Source: Muribaculaceae bacterium (lineage in GTDB: Bacteria > Bacteroidota > Bacteroidia > Bacteroidales > Muribaculaceae). Taken from it: a DNA stretch of 61,236 nucleotides. The DNA lies in NCBI GenBank assembly GCA_029058745.1, contig JAIDXM010000023.1:1-61236 (forward strand), written 5' to 3'. A program made the position numbers and the translations under genes. The notes under the pieces were generated by a model. The model did no database searches and was not told the origin of the DNA. It saw nothing but the letters and a program-made list of their open reading frames with translations. Of the stretch, positions 18,427 to 26,347 are shown one piece after another (position 1 is the stretch's first letter; every line of letters begins with the position of its first letter).

Positions 18427-19116
18427 TCAGGCGTGCCGCTCCTCAAGTCTCATGATTGCGGGCACGAGGATGCAGTCTTCGATTCTGCAGTGGCTCTCAA
18501 GCTCTTCCTCACATCGGTAGATGTCATAAAGGGCGTCGTTCAGCTGGTTGGAGTGGGCGTCAGCGGGACAATACTTTATTATAATGCTTTTCAGTTCTTT
18601 AAGTTTTGAGCCGACCTGGTCATGATGCTCGCTATATGTGTTTATCTTATAGTTGGGCTGGGGCATCCCGTTGAGTATTGACTGTACATACTTGAAAACG
18701 GTCTCGTCTTCATAGTTCATGTGGGTAGAGACTTCCTGGACATATTCGTCGAATAGTTTCAGAATCAGGAAAGATATGTCGGTGGGTCGCATGCGTATGC
18801 TGTCGAGAAGCTTGAGCCTAATGGCGGGCAGGCAGTATTGCAGGAAATATATGTGGCTCTGCCTGAGGAAATGCAGCAGCGATTGGACGGAGACATCGGT
18901 GTCGGCGTTGAAACTTGAAAATCCGTCGATTATGAAATTTACCACGGCGAGGAATGTGTCGGTGTCAACACCAGCGTCTGAGCAAACTTCAGACACTGTC
19001 TTGTCGCCAAATCCCATGGGTATTCCGAAACGGCTCATCACTTGAATCAGCCTGTAGTTTTCGGCAATCAGGGAAATCATCCTGTCGGAGTGTATGTATT
19101 TTTTTTCTGTCGTCAT
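18427..19116 (-). CDS. Hemerythrin-like HHE domain protein (RIC/ScdA-type layout)
   Basis: This is a predicted cytoplasmic helical di-iron protein. The start at 19116 (MTTEKKYIHSDRMISLIAEN) is preferred; an in-frame start at 19161 would lie inside the leader palindrome. The N-terminal part (about 1-75) resembles the ScdA N-terminal domain of iron-sulfur repair proteins (NYRLIQVMSRFGIPMGFGDK, then VCSDAGVD), but the expected metal-binding motif is not intact. The rest is a hemerythrin-like bundle with candidate ligands in HFLRQSHIYFLQYCLP, THMNYEDETVF, EHHDQ and ELESHCRIEDCILVP. RIC proteins repair clusters damaged by nitric oxide or peroxide; here sensing is an equally good guess. It has a strong promoter and is followed by the LuxR gene. 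Confidence 0.88.
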   Translation of the reverse strand: MTTEKKYIHSDRMISLIAENYRLIQVMSRFGIPMGFGDKTVSEVCSDAGVDTDTFLAVVNFIIDGFSSFNADTDVSVQSLLHFLRQSHIYFLQYCLPAIRLKLLDSIRMRPTDISFLILKLFDEYVQEVSTHMNYEDETVFKYVQSILNGMPQPNYKINTYSEHHDQVGSKLKELKSIIIKYCPADAHSNQLNDALYDIYRCEEELESHCRIEDCILVPAIMRLEERHA

Positions 19117-19150
19117 TTGTGGGTTGTGTGTAGATGTATGGAATATAGCT

Positions 19151-19181
19151 AAGCGGTACAATCCGGCGGATTGTACCGCTT
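19151..19181. promoter_or_regulatory. Perfect 31-bp palindrome in the hemerythrin leader
   Basis: Fourteen-base perfect inverted arms (AAGCGGTACAATCC / GGATTGTACCGCTT) flank the triplet GGC. It starts 35 bases upstream of the hemerythrin ATG and lies about 80 bases downstream of the predicted transcription start. No T run follows on the minus strand. It could be an operator for a dimeric regulator such as the adjacent LuxR protein, or an RNA hairpin that affects translation or stability. Confidence 0.7.
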
Positions 19182-19259
19182 CAGTCTTCCTGCCGAAGAC
19201 GTAGCTTTATCTAACTCTAAATAACTAATAACGTAAGCGGCTATATGCTTTTACGGTTG

Positions 19260-19290
19260 CAAAGTTATCTTTTTTAACCAAGTCGCACAA
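19260..19290 (-). promoter_or_regulatory. Promoter of the hemerythrin-LuxR operon
   Basis: On the minus strand TTG (19290-19288), a 20-base spacer and TAACTTTG (19267-19260) match the Bacteroidetes primary-sigma consensus exactly. The predicted leader is about 135 bases and contains the palindrome at 19151-19181. Confidence 0.78.
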
Positions 19291-19359
19291 TCACTATTTA
19301 TAGGTAAAAAAACCGTGGCTTGTAGCTATTGATGGTGATTGCAGTCAACCGGCGGGAGA

Positions 19360-19932
19360 TTAATCCTTGTTTTTCTTTACGGAGAACCCGAATTTCCCGA
19401 TAGCTTTGCCAAGTTCATGATACATGCCGTGGGAATAGGCAATCAGGTTCGCGTCTTCGAGAGAGAACTTGCCGGAGTCCGGGTCAAGGAATCTGTCGTC
19501 GGCCCTTACATTGACCACTTCAGCGATAAACATGTCGTGCGACCCAAGTCTGGTCACTGATTTCACACGGCATTCTATACTGAGCGGCGATTGCTCGATT
19601 GTAGGGGAGGAGACCTTTTCACCGGGAATCGGGGTGAGTCCGGTTTCCTTCCATTTGTCGAAGTCCCGTCCTGACCTCACGCCGGCCCAGTCGGTGGCGT
19701 TGGCCATATCTACGGTGGTAAGGTTGATAGTGAATTCCATGTTCTTTACAATCAGGGGATATGATGCCCTTTCCGGCCGCACGGATATATAACACATAGC
19801 CGGGTCAGAACATATGGTCCCGGTCCATGCCACGGTGAGCATATTCCAGTTTTCGGGAGAGTCTCCGCATGTCACGAGTACAGCCGGCAATGGATAGATT
19901 TGCGTGCCGGGACGCCATGCAACTTTTGCCAT
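19360..19932 (-). CDS. Flavin reductase-like FMN-binding protein
   Basis: This 190-residue protein belongs to the flavin reductase/FMN-binding split-barrel family. The typical opening WRPGTQIYPLPAVLVTCGD is followed by MLTVAWTGTICSDPAMCYIS, VRPERASYPLI and FTINLTT, all of which line the flavin site in relatives. The physiological electron acceptor is unknown. The start at 19932 (MAKVAWRPG) matches relatives; an upstream in-frame ATG at 19947 is also downstream of the promoter and cannot be excluded. It is a single-gene unit with its own promoter at 19964-19994. The C-terminus is basic (GFSVKKNKD). Confidence 0.9.
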   Translation of the reverse strand: MAKVAWRPGTQIYPLPAVLVTCGDSPENWNMLTVAWTGTICSDPAMCYISVRPERASYPLIVKNMEFTINLTTVDMANATDWAGVRSGRDFDKWKETGLTPIPGEKVSSPTIEQSPLSIECRVKSVTRLGSHDMFIAEVVNVRADDRFLDPDSGKFSLEDANLIAYSHGMYHELGKAIGKFGFSVKKNKD

Positions 19933-19963
19933 AAAATCAAGAATCATTATTTTTTTCTGAATG

Positions 19964-19994
19964 CAAAATTAGAAAAAAACAAGGATGCTTCAAA
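19964..19994 (-). promoter_or_regulatory. Promoter of the flavin reductase gene
   Basis: On the minus strand TTTG (19994-19991), a 19-base spacer and TAATTTTG (19971-19964) fit the Bacteroidetes consensus. The leader to the ATG at 19932 would be about 25 bases. Confidence 0.78.
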
Positions 19995-20070
19995 GGGCGT
20001 GTCAGGATTAATCTGTCATATTCCCCCGTGAGTATGAAGCGGGTTGAGAGGAGCGTCCCCGTGCTGTCTC

Positions 20071-21567
20071 TTACAGCTTATATGTGAGCATAAGGGCAAG
20101 AGAAGCCGATGAAGACCTGACATATTCATAGTCGCGATAGTGGGACGAGCGCACATAATTGGTGAGTAATGCTGTCGCGAACAGTTTTTCCCATACTCTG
20201 AAATCAAGTCGCAATTCAGTCATGTTCAATGATGCCACAGACACATCGCCCATGACATTGAGCAATTTGGGATTTATGATTCTGAGGTCTGTCCCGAACC
20301 GATACCCTTTCCAGGTGAAGAGACGGTAGAAGTTGTGTGAAAGAGACAGCGAGAACCTGTTTTTGTCGAAAACGATGTTGAATCCCCCCTTTAGAGAGAA
20401 TCCTGAAGCCCAGTTATAGTTTCGTTCGTCAGTTTTGTAATGGTCGGAAAGAATCGACCCCAATCCTATTATGTTGGCATGGGCGAAGCAATCGAACACC
20501 CATTTTTTGCGTTCCACGTCTCGGAACATGAATCCGGCTCCCACGGAGGCCGGGACGCCTAATTTGAACGGCACTTTCTGGATATTGTCGATTGTGTCAC
20601 TGTCGTAAAAGTCGAAGTGCTGGTAGAGGCCGATGCTCCCTTGCGAGCGGTAATTGTCGAAAATCTCACGGGCCAACAGTCTCCCTTTCAGTTCAATCTG
20701 GGATAGGAACGGTTGTGTCTTGATAATCTGGAACTGAGCCTTAATGTTGAAGTAGTCGTAAGGTTTTGTCGATTTCACCTCAAACCTGTCGCCATATTCG
20801 GCGTCGAGCTGCATTGCCATCCCTTGGTGTATGTTGTTGAAATGGTTCTGGTATTCGAGCATCTTATAGCCCATCGAAAGCCGCACCGCGAAACTTGGAG
20901 TCCCGAACAGTCGTCCCCGTGTGGGTCTTACTTTCCAGGCGTCACCGGTGATGAGGCGGTTTATCCCCCTCATCGGAGAGAGTATGAAAGCGGCGGCTTC
21001 ACGTTCGAATCTCTCGGCCCCGGAAAGTCTGTCGTCAAGAACAGCATCGGAGGCTCTGTATAACACCTCGCCAAGCGCCGCTCCTCCGATGGGAGTGGCT
21101 ATTATGTCGTTGGTGGATGGATACTCGCACTCCATGAACAGTTCCCACATGGCGCTCCCTGCAATCGCGAAGAGTTCCGACTGCCAGAAATTGAATCCGT
21201 TCACTCTCGCGGCGTTGAAATAAAGACTTCCGTTGTAAGGGTGAAGGAACGTGTTGGTGCCGAGCTTGTCGTTGTCCCAGATGAAACCGTGTTTGAAGTT
21301 CTCTTTGATGGAGTTGAAAGAGATGTGGGCGAAGTCGCCGTTCTGTATATACCTGTCGAAAGCCCAGAGTCCGATATTGAATCCGGCCACTTCCGCAGAT
21401 GCTCTCCAGAAATGATGCCGGGAGCTGCGTGCCACATCGGCAGAGTCAGGAGGCACTTGCACTACCGTATTAAGGTGAATCGGAATCTGAGCATGAGAAC
21501 AGATGCTCCACGCGAAGGAAATGAGCAGGACAATAACGAGTTTAGGATATTTTATTCTGGCGGACAT
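20071..21567 (-). CDS. DUF3943 domain outer-membrane-type protein
   Basis: This is a secreted or outer-membrane protein of about 498 residues with unknown function. The start at 21567 (MSARIKYPKLVIVLLISFAW) opens a signal peptide ending near SHAQ; the in-frame start at 21627 lies inside the upstream terminator and is unlikely. The DUF3943 core is in the first half: KHGFIWDNDKLGTNTFLHPY, GFNFWQSELFAIAGSAMWE, then a GGAALGEVLYRASD segment. The second half alternates polar and hydrophobic residues as in a beta barrel, with aromatic girdles (DVERKKWVFDCFAH; FSLSLSHNFYRLFTWK), and ends ALMLTYKL. It is separated from the mutase gene by a terminator. Confidence 0.85.
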   Translation of the reverse strand: MSARIKYPKLVIVLLISFAWSICSHAQIPIHLNTVVQVPPDSADVARSSRHHFWRASAEVAGFNIGLWAFDRYIQNGDFAHISFNSIKENFKHGFIWDNDKLGTNTFLHPYNGSLYFNAARVNGFNFWQSELFAIAGSAMWELFMECEYPSTNDIIATPIGGAALGEVLYRASDAVLDDRLSGAERFEREAAAFILSPMRGINRLITGDAWKVRPTRGRLFGTPSFAVRLSMGYKMLEYQNHFNNIHQGMAMQLDAEYGDRFEVKSTKPYDYFNIKAQFQIIKTQPFLSQIELKGRLLAREIFDNYRSQGSIGLYQHFDFYDSDTIDNIQKVPFKLGVPASVGAGFMFRDVERKKWVFDCFAHANIIGLGSILSDHYKTDERNYNWASGFSLKGGFNIVFDKNRFSLSLSHNFYRLFTWKGYRFGTDLRIINPKLLNVMGDVSVASLNMTELRLDFRVWEKLFATALLTNYVRSSHYRDYEYVRSSSASLALMLTYKL

Positions 21568-21603
21568 GTGTGGAATCAGAGATTGTTGTGTAGGTACAAC
21601 AAA

Positions 21604-21639
21604 ATAACCCGGACTATGGTTGACCACAGTCCGGGTTAT
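21604..21639 (-). terminator. Terminator of the phosphosugar mutase gene
   Basis: A 12-bp stem (ATAACCCGGACT / AGTCCGGGTTAT), extended by TGGT/ACCA after one mismatch, lies 47 bases past the mutase stop. On the minus strand it is followed by a T-rich run (TTTTGTTG). Confidence 0.82.
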
Positions 21640-21686
21640 GCTTGATGTGCCTGACCGGGAGGGTCAGTCAGGGACGTATGTCATCA

Positions 21687-23438
21687 TCATTTTACTCCAA
21701 GGTCGGCGAGAACACGTTCAATTTTTTTCTCAGCCCTGCTGACGGCATCGGCATACTCTTCCTTTGATGAAAGATTTTCGCGTACCTCAACATAGAATTT
21801 GATTTTCGGCTCAGTGCCGGAAGGGCGTACAGAAACCTTGTCGCCGGCTTCAGTGAAGAACTGCAGCACGTTGGAAGTGGTAGGGAAGTTCATCTTTGAG
21901 ACATCCCCGCTCACGACATCACGGCAATTGAGGTCGGAATAGTCTTTGATGGTCACGACTTTGCTTCCTGCCAGTTCCTTGGGGGGATTCTCGCGGAAAT
22001 TCTTCATCATGGCCACAATCTCATCGGCTCCTGATTTTCCTGGACGAACCACGCTCACGCCTTTCTCTCGTGAGAATCCGTATTTCAGGTAAATGTCGAT
22101 AAGGAGGTCGTAGAGGGTCAGTCCCTGTTCTGCGGCCCAGGCGGCAATCTCACACATGAGCGTGATAGAGGAAACCGCGTCCTTGTCTCTGACGAAAGTC
22201 TCGGGGAGGAATCCGTAGCTTTCCTCGCCTCCGCCAAGATAGCGTTCCTTCCCTTCAAGATTGCGCATCACGTCGGCAATCCATTTGAATCCAGTGAAAC
22301 AGTCGTAGCATTTCACGTCGTTGGCCTCGGCGATACGTTTGATTGTTTCCGTAGTGACGATTGTCTTTACACAATACTCGTTGCCTTTGAGCATCCCGAG
22401 TTCACGGTTGCGGATTATGAGATAGTAGAGGAAAATCATCACAATCTGGTTGCCGTTGAGAAGCTGATATTCGCCGTTGCTGTCGCGCACCACAAGCCCG
22501 ATGCGGTCGGAGTCGGGGTCGGAGGCCAACACGAGGCTCGCGCCGGTTTCCTTAGCTTTTTCGATGCCCATTGCCATGGCTTCAGGATTCTCAGGATTCG
22601 GAGATACGACAGTCGGGAAGTCGCCGCTTTGGATATCCTGCTCAGGCACATGTATCACATTCTTGAATCCCCATTTCTTGAGAGAGTCGTAGATGAGCAT
22701 CCCGCCTGTGCCATGAATCGGTGTATATACAATCTTCATGTCCTCGTGGCGTTTGATTGCGTCAGGCGACAGGGATAGTGTCTTGATGTCGTCAAGGAAC
22801 ATTTCGTCAACATCCTTGCCGATAATCTGTATGAGATCCTTGTTGGGGGTGAATTTAATCTGGTCCACCGAAGTGATGGCGTTTACATATGCGATTGTTT
22901 CCACATCATGAGGGGCAATCATCTGGGCTCCGTCGCTCCAATAAGCCTTGTATCCGTTGTATTCCTTGGGATTGTGGCTTGCTGTGACCATCACGCCACT
23001 GTTGCATCCGAGTTTGCGTATGGCGTAGGACACTTCAGGGACAGGACGGCATGATTCGAAAAGATAGACCTTTATCCCGTTCGCGGAGAAGATGTCGGCT
23101 GCCAGTTCTGCGAATTTGCGGGAGTTGTTGCGCACGTCGTGTCCGATTGCCACGGTAATCTGGGGTTCGTCTTTGAAGCATTCGTTGAGGTAGTTGGCAA
23201 GTCCTTGAGTGGCCGCACCCACAGTGTAGATGTTCATTCTGTTGGAGCCGGCTCCCATAATTCCTCGGAGTCCTCCTGTTCCGAATTCAAGGTCTTTATA
23301 GAAAGAGTCGATGAGTTCGGTTTTGTCGTCGGATTCGAGCATCGCTTTCACGGCATCGCGGGTTTCCTGGTCGTATTGAGGGCCGAGCCATTTCTCGGCT
23401 TTCTCTTTTACTGATTTCAATAATTCTTCGTTGTTCAT
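21687..23438 (-). CDS. Phosphoglucomutase/phosphomannomutase family phosphosugar mutase
   Basis: This cytoplasmic alpha-D-phosphohexomutase of about 583 residues interconverts the 1- and 6-phosphates of a hexose, probably glucose. Order of sites: FGTGGLRGIMGAG near the N-terminus, the phosphoserine loop GVMVTASHNPKEYNGYKAYW, the metal loop DPDSDRIG, the sugar-binding GGEESYGF, and the phosphate-binding RPSGTEPKIKFY at the end. The long form matches the Bacteroidetes 'phospho-sugar mutase' rather than GlmM. The start at 23438 (MNNEELLKSVKEKAEKWLG) fits relatives; a start at 23483 is possible. The -7 element at 23517-23524 and a downstream terminator suggest a single-gene unit. Confidence 0.93.
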   Translation of the reverse strand: MNNEELLKSVKEKAEKWLGPQYDQETRDAVKAMLESDDKTELIDSFYKDLEFGTGGLRGIMGAGSNRMNIYTVGAATQGLANYLNECFKDEPQITVAIGHDVRNNSRKFAELAADIFSANGIKVYLFESCRPVPEVSYAIRKLGCNSGVMVTASHNPKEYNGYKAYWSDGAQMIAPHDVETIAYVNAITSVDQIKFTPNKDLIQIIGKDVDEMFLDDIKTLSLSPDAIKRHEDMKIVYTPIHGTGGMLIYDSLKKWGFKNVIHVPEQDIQSGDFPTVVSPNPENPEAMAMGIEKAKETGASLVLASDPDSDRIGLVVRDSNGEYQLLNGNQIVMIFLYYLIIRNRELGMLKGNEYCVKTIVTTETIKRIAEANDVKCYDCFTGFKWIADVMRNLEGKERYLGGGEESYGFLPETFVRDKDAVSSITLMCEIAAWAAEQGLTLYDLLIDIYLKYGFSREKGVSVVRPGKSGADEIVAMMKNFRENPPKELAGSKVVTIKDYSDLNCRDVVSGDVSKMNFPTTSNVLQFFTEAGDKVSVRPSGTEPKIKFYVEVRENLSSKEEYADAVSRAEKKIERVLADLGVK

Positions 23439-23516
23439 ATCTGATATCTGAATAATTGGGTTATCGTAAGGTTTGTGTGACATGGCATCACCTTATCACA
23501 TTCTCAAAACTGAACG

Positions 23517-23524
23517 CAAAGCTA
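23517..23524 (-). promoter_or_regulatory. Promoter -7 element for the phosphosugar mutase
   Basis: On the minus strand TAGCTTTG matches TAnnTTTG. No TTG was seen at 19-21 bases upstream. Confidence 0.45.
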
Positions 23525-23740
23525 ATGAAAAATGATGAGAAAAGAAAGACAAAGACGGAAAATTAAGTTAAACAATGGAAATATTATTGAATAGGGCTCC
23601 AGGTGATGAGTTTCAGACTTGAGTCGCGATTGTGGTGAGGAATGGCGGAAATTGGCAATATAATGGCAGGCAAGCGGCTTGACAAGTGTAATTGAGGCTA
23701 ATTAATCGGATGTGTAGGTTAGGATTTCCATGAAATTTAT

Positions 23741-23748
23741 TAAATTTG
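23741..23748 (+). promoter_or_regulatory. Promoter -7 element for yicC-gmk-nadD
   Basis: TAAATTTG matches TAnnTTTG and lies 20 bases before the yicC ATG. A TTA sits 19 bases upstream where TTG would be expected. Confidence 0.55.
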
Positions 23749-23768
23749 CGGTTTAAACATAAAAATCT

Positions 23769-24656
23769 ATGATTTCATCAATGACGGGATTCGGGCGGGG
23801 AGTGGCCCAGACCCCAACCAGACGAATAAAGGTTGAAATTAAATCGCTCAACAGCAAACAGCTTGACCTCTCTCTCAGGGTTCCTGCAAGCTACAGGGAG
23901 ATGGAGGTGACTCTCCGCAATCCTATCGCCGAGACACTCGAACGGGGAAAGGTGGAGCTTGCAGCCAATGTGGAAAACATAGTGGCAGAGGCCACCTCGA
24001 CAATAAATGTCGAACTGCTCGGAGTGTATAAATCTCAGATAGAGAATCTCCGGGCTTCTCTGAATCTTCCGGAGCCGGCCGATTGGTACACGTTGCTGAT
24101 GCGTATGCCTGACGCCTTGCGGACAGAGACGCAGGTGGTGGACGAAGAGGATGAGGCCGCGTTCAGGCAGGCCTGTTCTGAGGCGCTATGCTCGCTTGTG
24201 GAGTTCCGCCGCAGGGAGGGGAGGAAACTATACGACTTCTTTATGGAGAAGATAGAACGCATCCGTCAGTTGCTGAAAGAGGTGGAGCCATATGAGTCGG
24301 AGCGGGTTCCAAAAATCCGGGAGCGTCTCGAGGATCAGCTGTCACGGTTGACATCTATAGAATATGACCGCGGGCGTCTTGAGCAGGAGATGATATTCTA
24401 TATAGAGAAACTGGATGTCAATGAAGAGAAACTGCGTCTATCCACGCATCTCAACTATTTTGTGGAGACACTCGGAGGAGAGAACGAATATCCGAAAAAC
24501 GGGCAAGGGAAGAAACTCGGTTTCATAGCACAGGAGATGGGCCGGGAAATCAATACGCTCGGTTCGAAGTCGAACCATGCTGAGATGCAGAAAGTGGTGG
24601 TAAAGATGAAAGATGAACTGGAACAGATAAAAGAACAAGTGCTCAACGTATTATGA
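23769..24656 (+). CDS. YicC/YloC-family endoribonuclease
   Basis: This 295-residue cytoplasmic protein belongs to the YicC/YloC family, whose members act as RNA endonucleases or RNase adaptors. The N-terminal signature MISSMTGFGRG and the following VEIKSLNSKQLDLSLRVP are typical. The C-terminal DUF1732 part contains RLEQEMIFYIEKLDVNEEKL, then GKKLGFIAQEMGREINTLGS and SNHAEMQ, which hold conserved acidic and Asn residues. The stop overlaps the gmk start (ATGATG), so the genes are translationally linked, as in many bacteria where yicC precedes gmk. Confidence 0.93.
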   Translation: MISSMTGFGRGVAQTPTRRIKVEIKSLNSKQLDLSLRVPASYREMEVTLRNPIAETLERGKVELAANVENIVAEATSTINVELLGVYKSQIENLRASLNLPEPADWYTLLMRMPDALRTETQVVDEEDEAAFRQACSEALCSLVEFRRREGRKLYDFFMEKIERIRQLLKEVEPYESERVPKIRERLEDQLSRLTSIEYDRGRLEQEMIFYIEKLDVNEEKLRLSTHLNYFVETLGGENEYPKNGQGKKLGFIAQEMGREINTLGSKSNHAEMQKVVVKMKDELEQIKEQVLNVL

Positions 24657-25225
24657 TGAAAGGAAAGATTATCATCTTGTCGGCTCCATCCGGCACCGGG
24701 AAGTCAACCATAATCAGCCGTCTGATGGAAGATGAGACATTGCGACTCGGATTTTCGATATCGGCCACAAGCCGTAAGCCACGCGGGCAGGAGATGGATG
24801 GAAAGGATTATTTTTTTCTCACAGAAGAGGAATTCCAGCGTAGGATTGACAATGGAGAGTTCGTGGAATGGGAGGAAGTTTATGCCGGTACTCGCTACGG
24901 CACTCTCGAGAGTGAGGTCGAGAGGGTGACGTCGTCGGGCTATAACCTTATTATGGATGTGGATGTGAAAGGAGCAATCAACATAAAGAAACGTTTCGAT
25001 GGAGATGCGCTGTCGATATTCATAATGCCTCCCGGCATCGATGTGCTTGAACAGCGTCTCAGGTCGCGGGCCACCGACTCTGACGAGACGATAGCCAAGC
25101 GCTTGGCAAAGGCGGAATACGAGATGGGATTTTCTGATAGATTCGACACTGTGGTGGTGAACGATTCCCTGGATGCCGCTGTTGAAGAGGTGAACGGCAG
25201 GATAAGAGATTTTGCCGGCATATAA
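24656..25225 (+). CDS. gmk: Guanylate kinase
   Basis: Gmk phosphorylates GMP to GDP. The P-loop APSGTGKST is near the N-terminus, followed by the GMP-binding region SRKPRGQEMDGKDYFFLTEE and GEFVEWEEVYAGTRYGT, then DVDVKGAINIKKRF and the lid segment RLRSRATDSDETIAKRL. The length of about 189 residues is slightly short of E. coli but normal for Bacteroidales. The start may be the ATG at 24653, overlapping yicC by four bases, or at 24656; sequence alone does not decide. nadD follows after 11 bases. Confidence 0.95.
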   Translation: MKGKIIILSAPSGTGKSTIISRLMEDETLRLGFSISATSRKPRGQEMDGKDYFFLTEEEFQRRIDNGEFVEWEEVYAGTRYGTLESEVERVTSSGYNLIMDVDVKGAINIKKRFDGDALSIFIMPPGIDVLEQRLRSRATDSDETIAKRLAKAEYEMGFSDRFDTVVVNDSLDAAVEEVNGRIRDFAGI

Positions 25226-25236
25226 CATATATCGAG

Positions 25237-25821
25237 ATGAGAGTCGGAATTTATAGCGGAAGCTTCGACCCGATTCATACGGGTCATGCCATGGTGGCAA
25301 ATTATTGTGCGCAGTGGGGCAATGTTGACGAGGTATGGCTTATGGTGAGCCGTCTTAATCCCCTGAAGGAGGGGTCGGCCCCTACCGACGGGCTGCATCG
25401 TCTCCGAATGGCGAAGCTTGTGGCGGAAAACTGCAAGGGTGTCAAGGCTTCAGGATTCGAGCTCTCGTTGCCGTTGCCATCATACACGTATGTGACGCTA
25501 TGCAAGTTGCGGGACCAATATCCGGAACATGAATTCAAACTTATCATCGGGAGCGACAATTGGGCAAATTTCGGCAGATGGCGTGACGCCCACAAGATTA
25601 TAAAGGAATTCGGGATTCTTATCTACCCGCGTCCGGGATTCGATGTGCCCAGTGTCCCTCCCTCCGGGGTGGAGGTGCTAAGCGACGGCCCTACGGCGCA
25701 TATCTCATCGACGTTTGTGCGTGAGGCTATGTCGGAGGGAGCCAACATCAACTATTTTGTGCCGGCTGTGGTGGCGGAATATATTTATGAACATAAATTA
25801 TATAAGGAGGGACAGAAGTGA
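25237..25821 (+). CDS. nadD: Nicotinate-nucleotide adenylyltransferase
   Basis: NadD adenylates nicotinate mononucleotide in NAD synthesis. The nucleotidyltransferase motif GSFDPIHTGH is at residues 8-17, and the second ATP-binding motif, ISSTFVREAM, lies near the C-terminus. Between them are the family segments VSRLNPLKEG and LIIGSDNWANFGRWRDA. The length is 194 residues. It overlaps the next gene by four bases (GTGA), which suggests coupled translation. Confidence 0.95.
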   Translation: MRVGIYSGSFDPIHTGHAMVANYCAQWGNVDEVWLMVSRLNPLKEGSAPTDGLHRLRMAKLVAENCKGVKASGFELSLPLPSYTYVTLCKLRDQYPEHEFKLIIGSDNWANFGRWRDAHKIIKEFGILIYPRPGFDVPSVPPSGVEVLSDGPTAHISSTFVREAMSEGANINYFVPAVVAEYIYEHKLYKEGQK

Positions 25822-26336
25822 TAGAGAATGATATGCGCGGCAGGTTGATTGCTTTGACATCGCTGGCCGCAGACTATTGCGCGGTGTGCGAGAGTGCCGG
25901 GGAAATAGAGAAGGAAGAGTTTATCGATGCGATGCTCAATGTCCTTCCCAGGATTTATTGGGAGTTTTTCGACATATCGGCCGATGATGTTTTCCTCCTT
26001 GAGGAGAGCGGTTATTTCTCATCGTATGTCGATGAAGACTACTATGAGAGTATCCGTCGTCATATAGAGGCTACCCTTGGGCCGGATGATGTGTTTCTTG
26101 AGACATTTGAGGAAGATATGAAGTATAGCGAGACCCCGATTGCCGCGTCGGTGGCTGAATCACTCTCAGACATCTTCCAGCCTCTTTTCGATTTCATATC
26201 CGTTGTCAAAGACACGGAAGGGGAGCGTATAGAGGAAGCCTATATACATTGCAAGGAGGATTTCGAGTCGTATTGGAGCCAGACCCTGTGTAATGTGTTG
26301 AGGGCATTGAACCATATAAAGTATAATGGCAACTAA
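25818..26336 (+). CDS. DUF5063 domain protein of unknown function
   Basis: This 172-residue acidic, mostly helical cytoplasmic protein matches the DUF5063 family, as far as I recognise it, by its helical repeats and the segments EFFDISADDVFLLEESGYFS and EDMKYSETPIAASVAESLSD. No catalytic motif is visible. The proposed start is GTG at 25818, overlapping the nadD stop; the alternative is ATG at 25833. It sits in the yicC-gmk-nadD unit and ends 11 bases before the M18 peptidase gene. A role cannot be assigned from sequence. Confidence 0.82.
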   Translation: MIENDMRGRLIALTSLAADYCAVCESAGEIEKEEFIDAMLNVLPRIYWEFFDISADDVFLLEESGYFSSYVDEDYYESIRRHIEATLGPDDVFLETFEEDMKYSETPIAASVAESLSDIFQPLFDFISVVKDTEGERIEEAYIHCKEDFESYWSQTLCNVLRALNHIKYNGN

Positions 26337-26347
26337 TAGCGTTGATG

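Larger units (their letters stand above)
23439..23768. other. Divergent intergenic region between the mutase gene and yicC
   Basis: This 330-base stretch has no gene that I can support. It contains the two divergent -7 elements at 23517-23524 (minus) and 23741-23748 (plus). Between them is AT-rich sequence with no repeat or hairpin of note. Confidence 0.6.

Noticed and set aside
17778..18455. Long plus-strand open frame opposite the LuxR-type regulator
   Set aside because: It lies antisense to a clear HTH protein, and its product has no recognisable domain; it is a shadow of that gene's codon bias.
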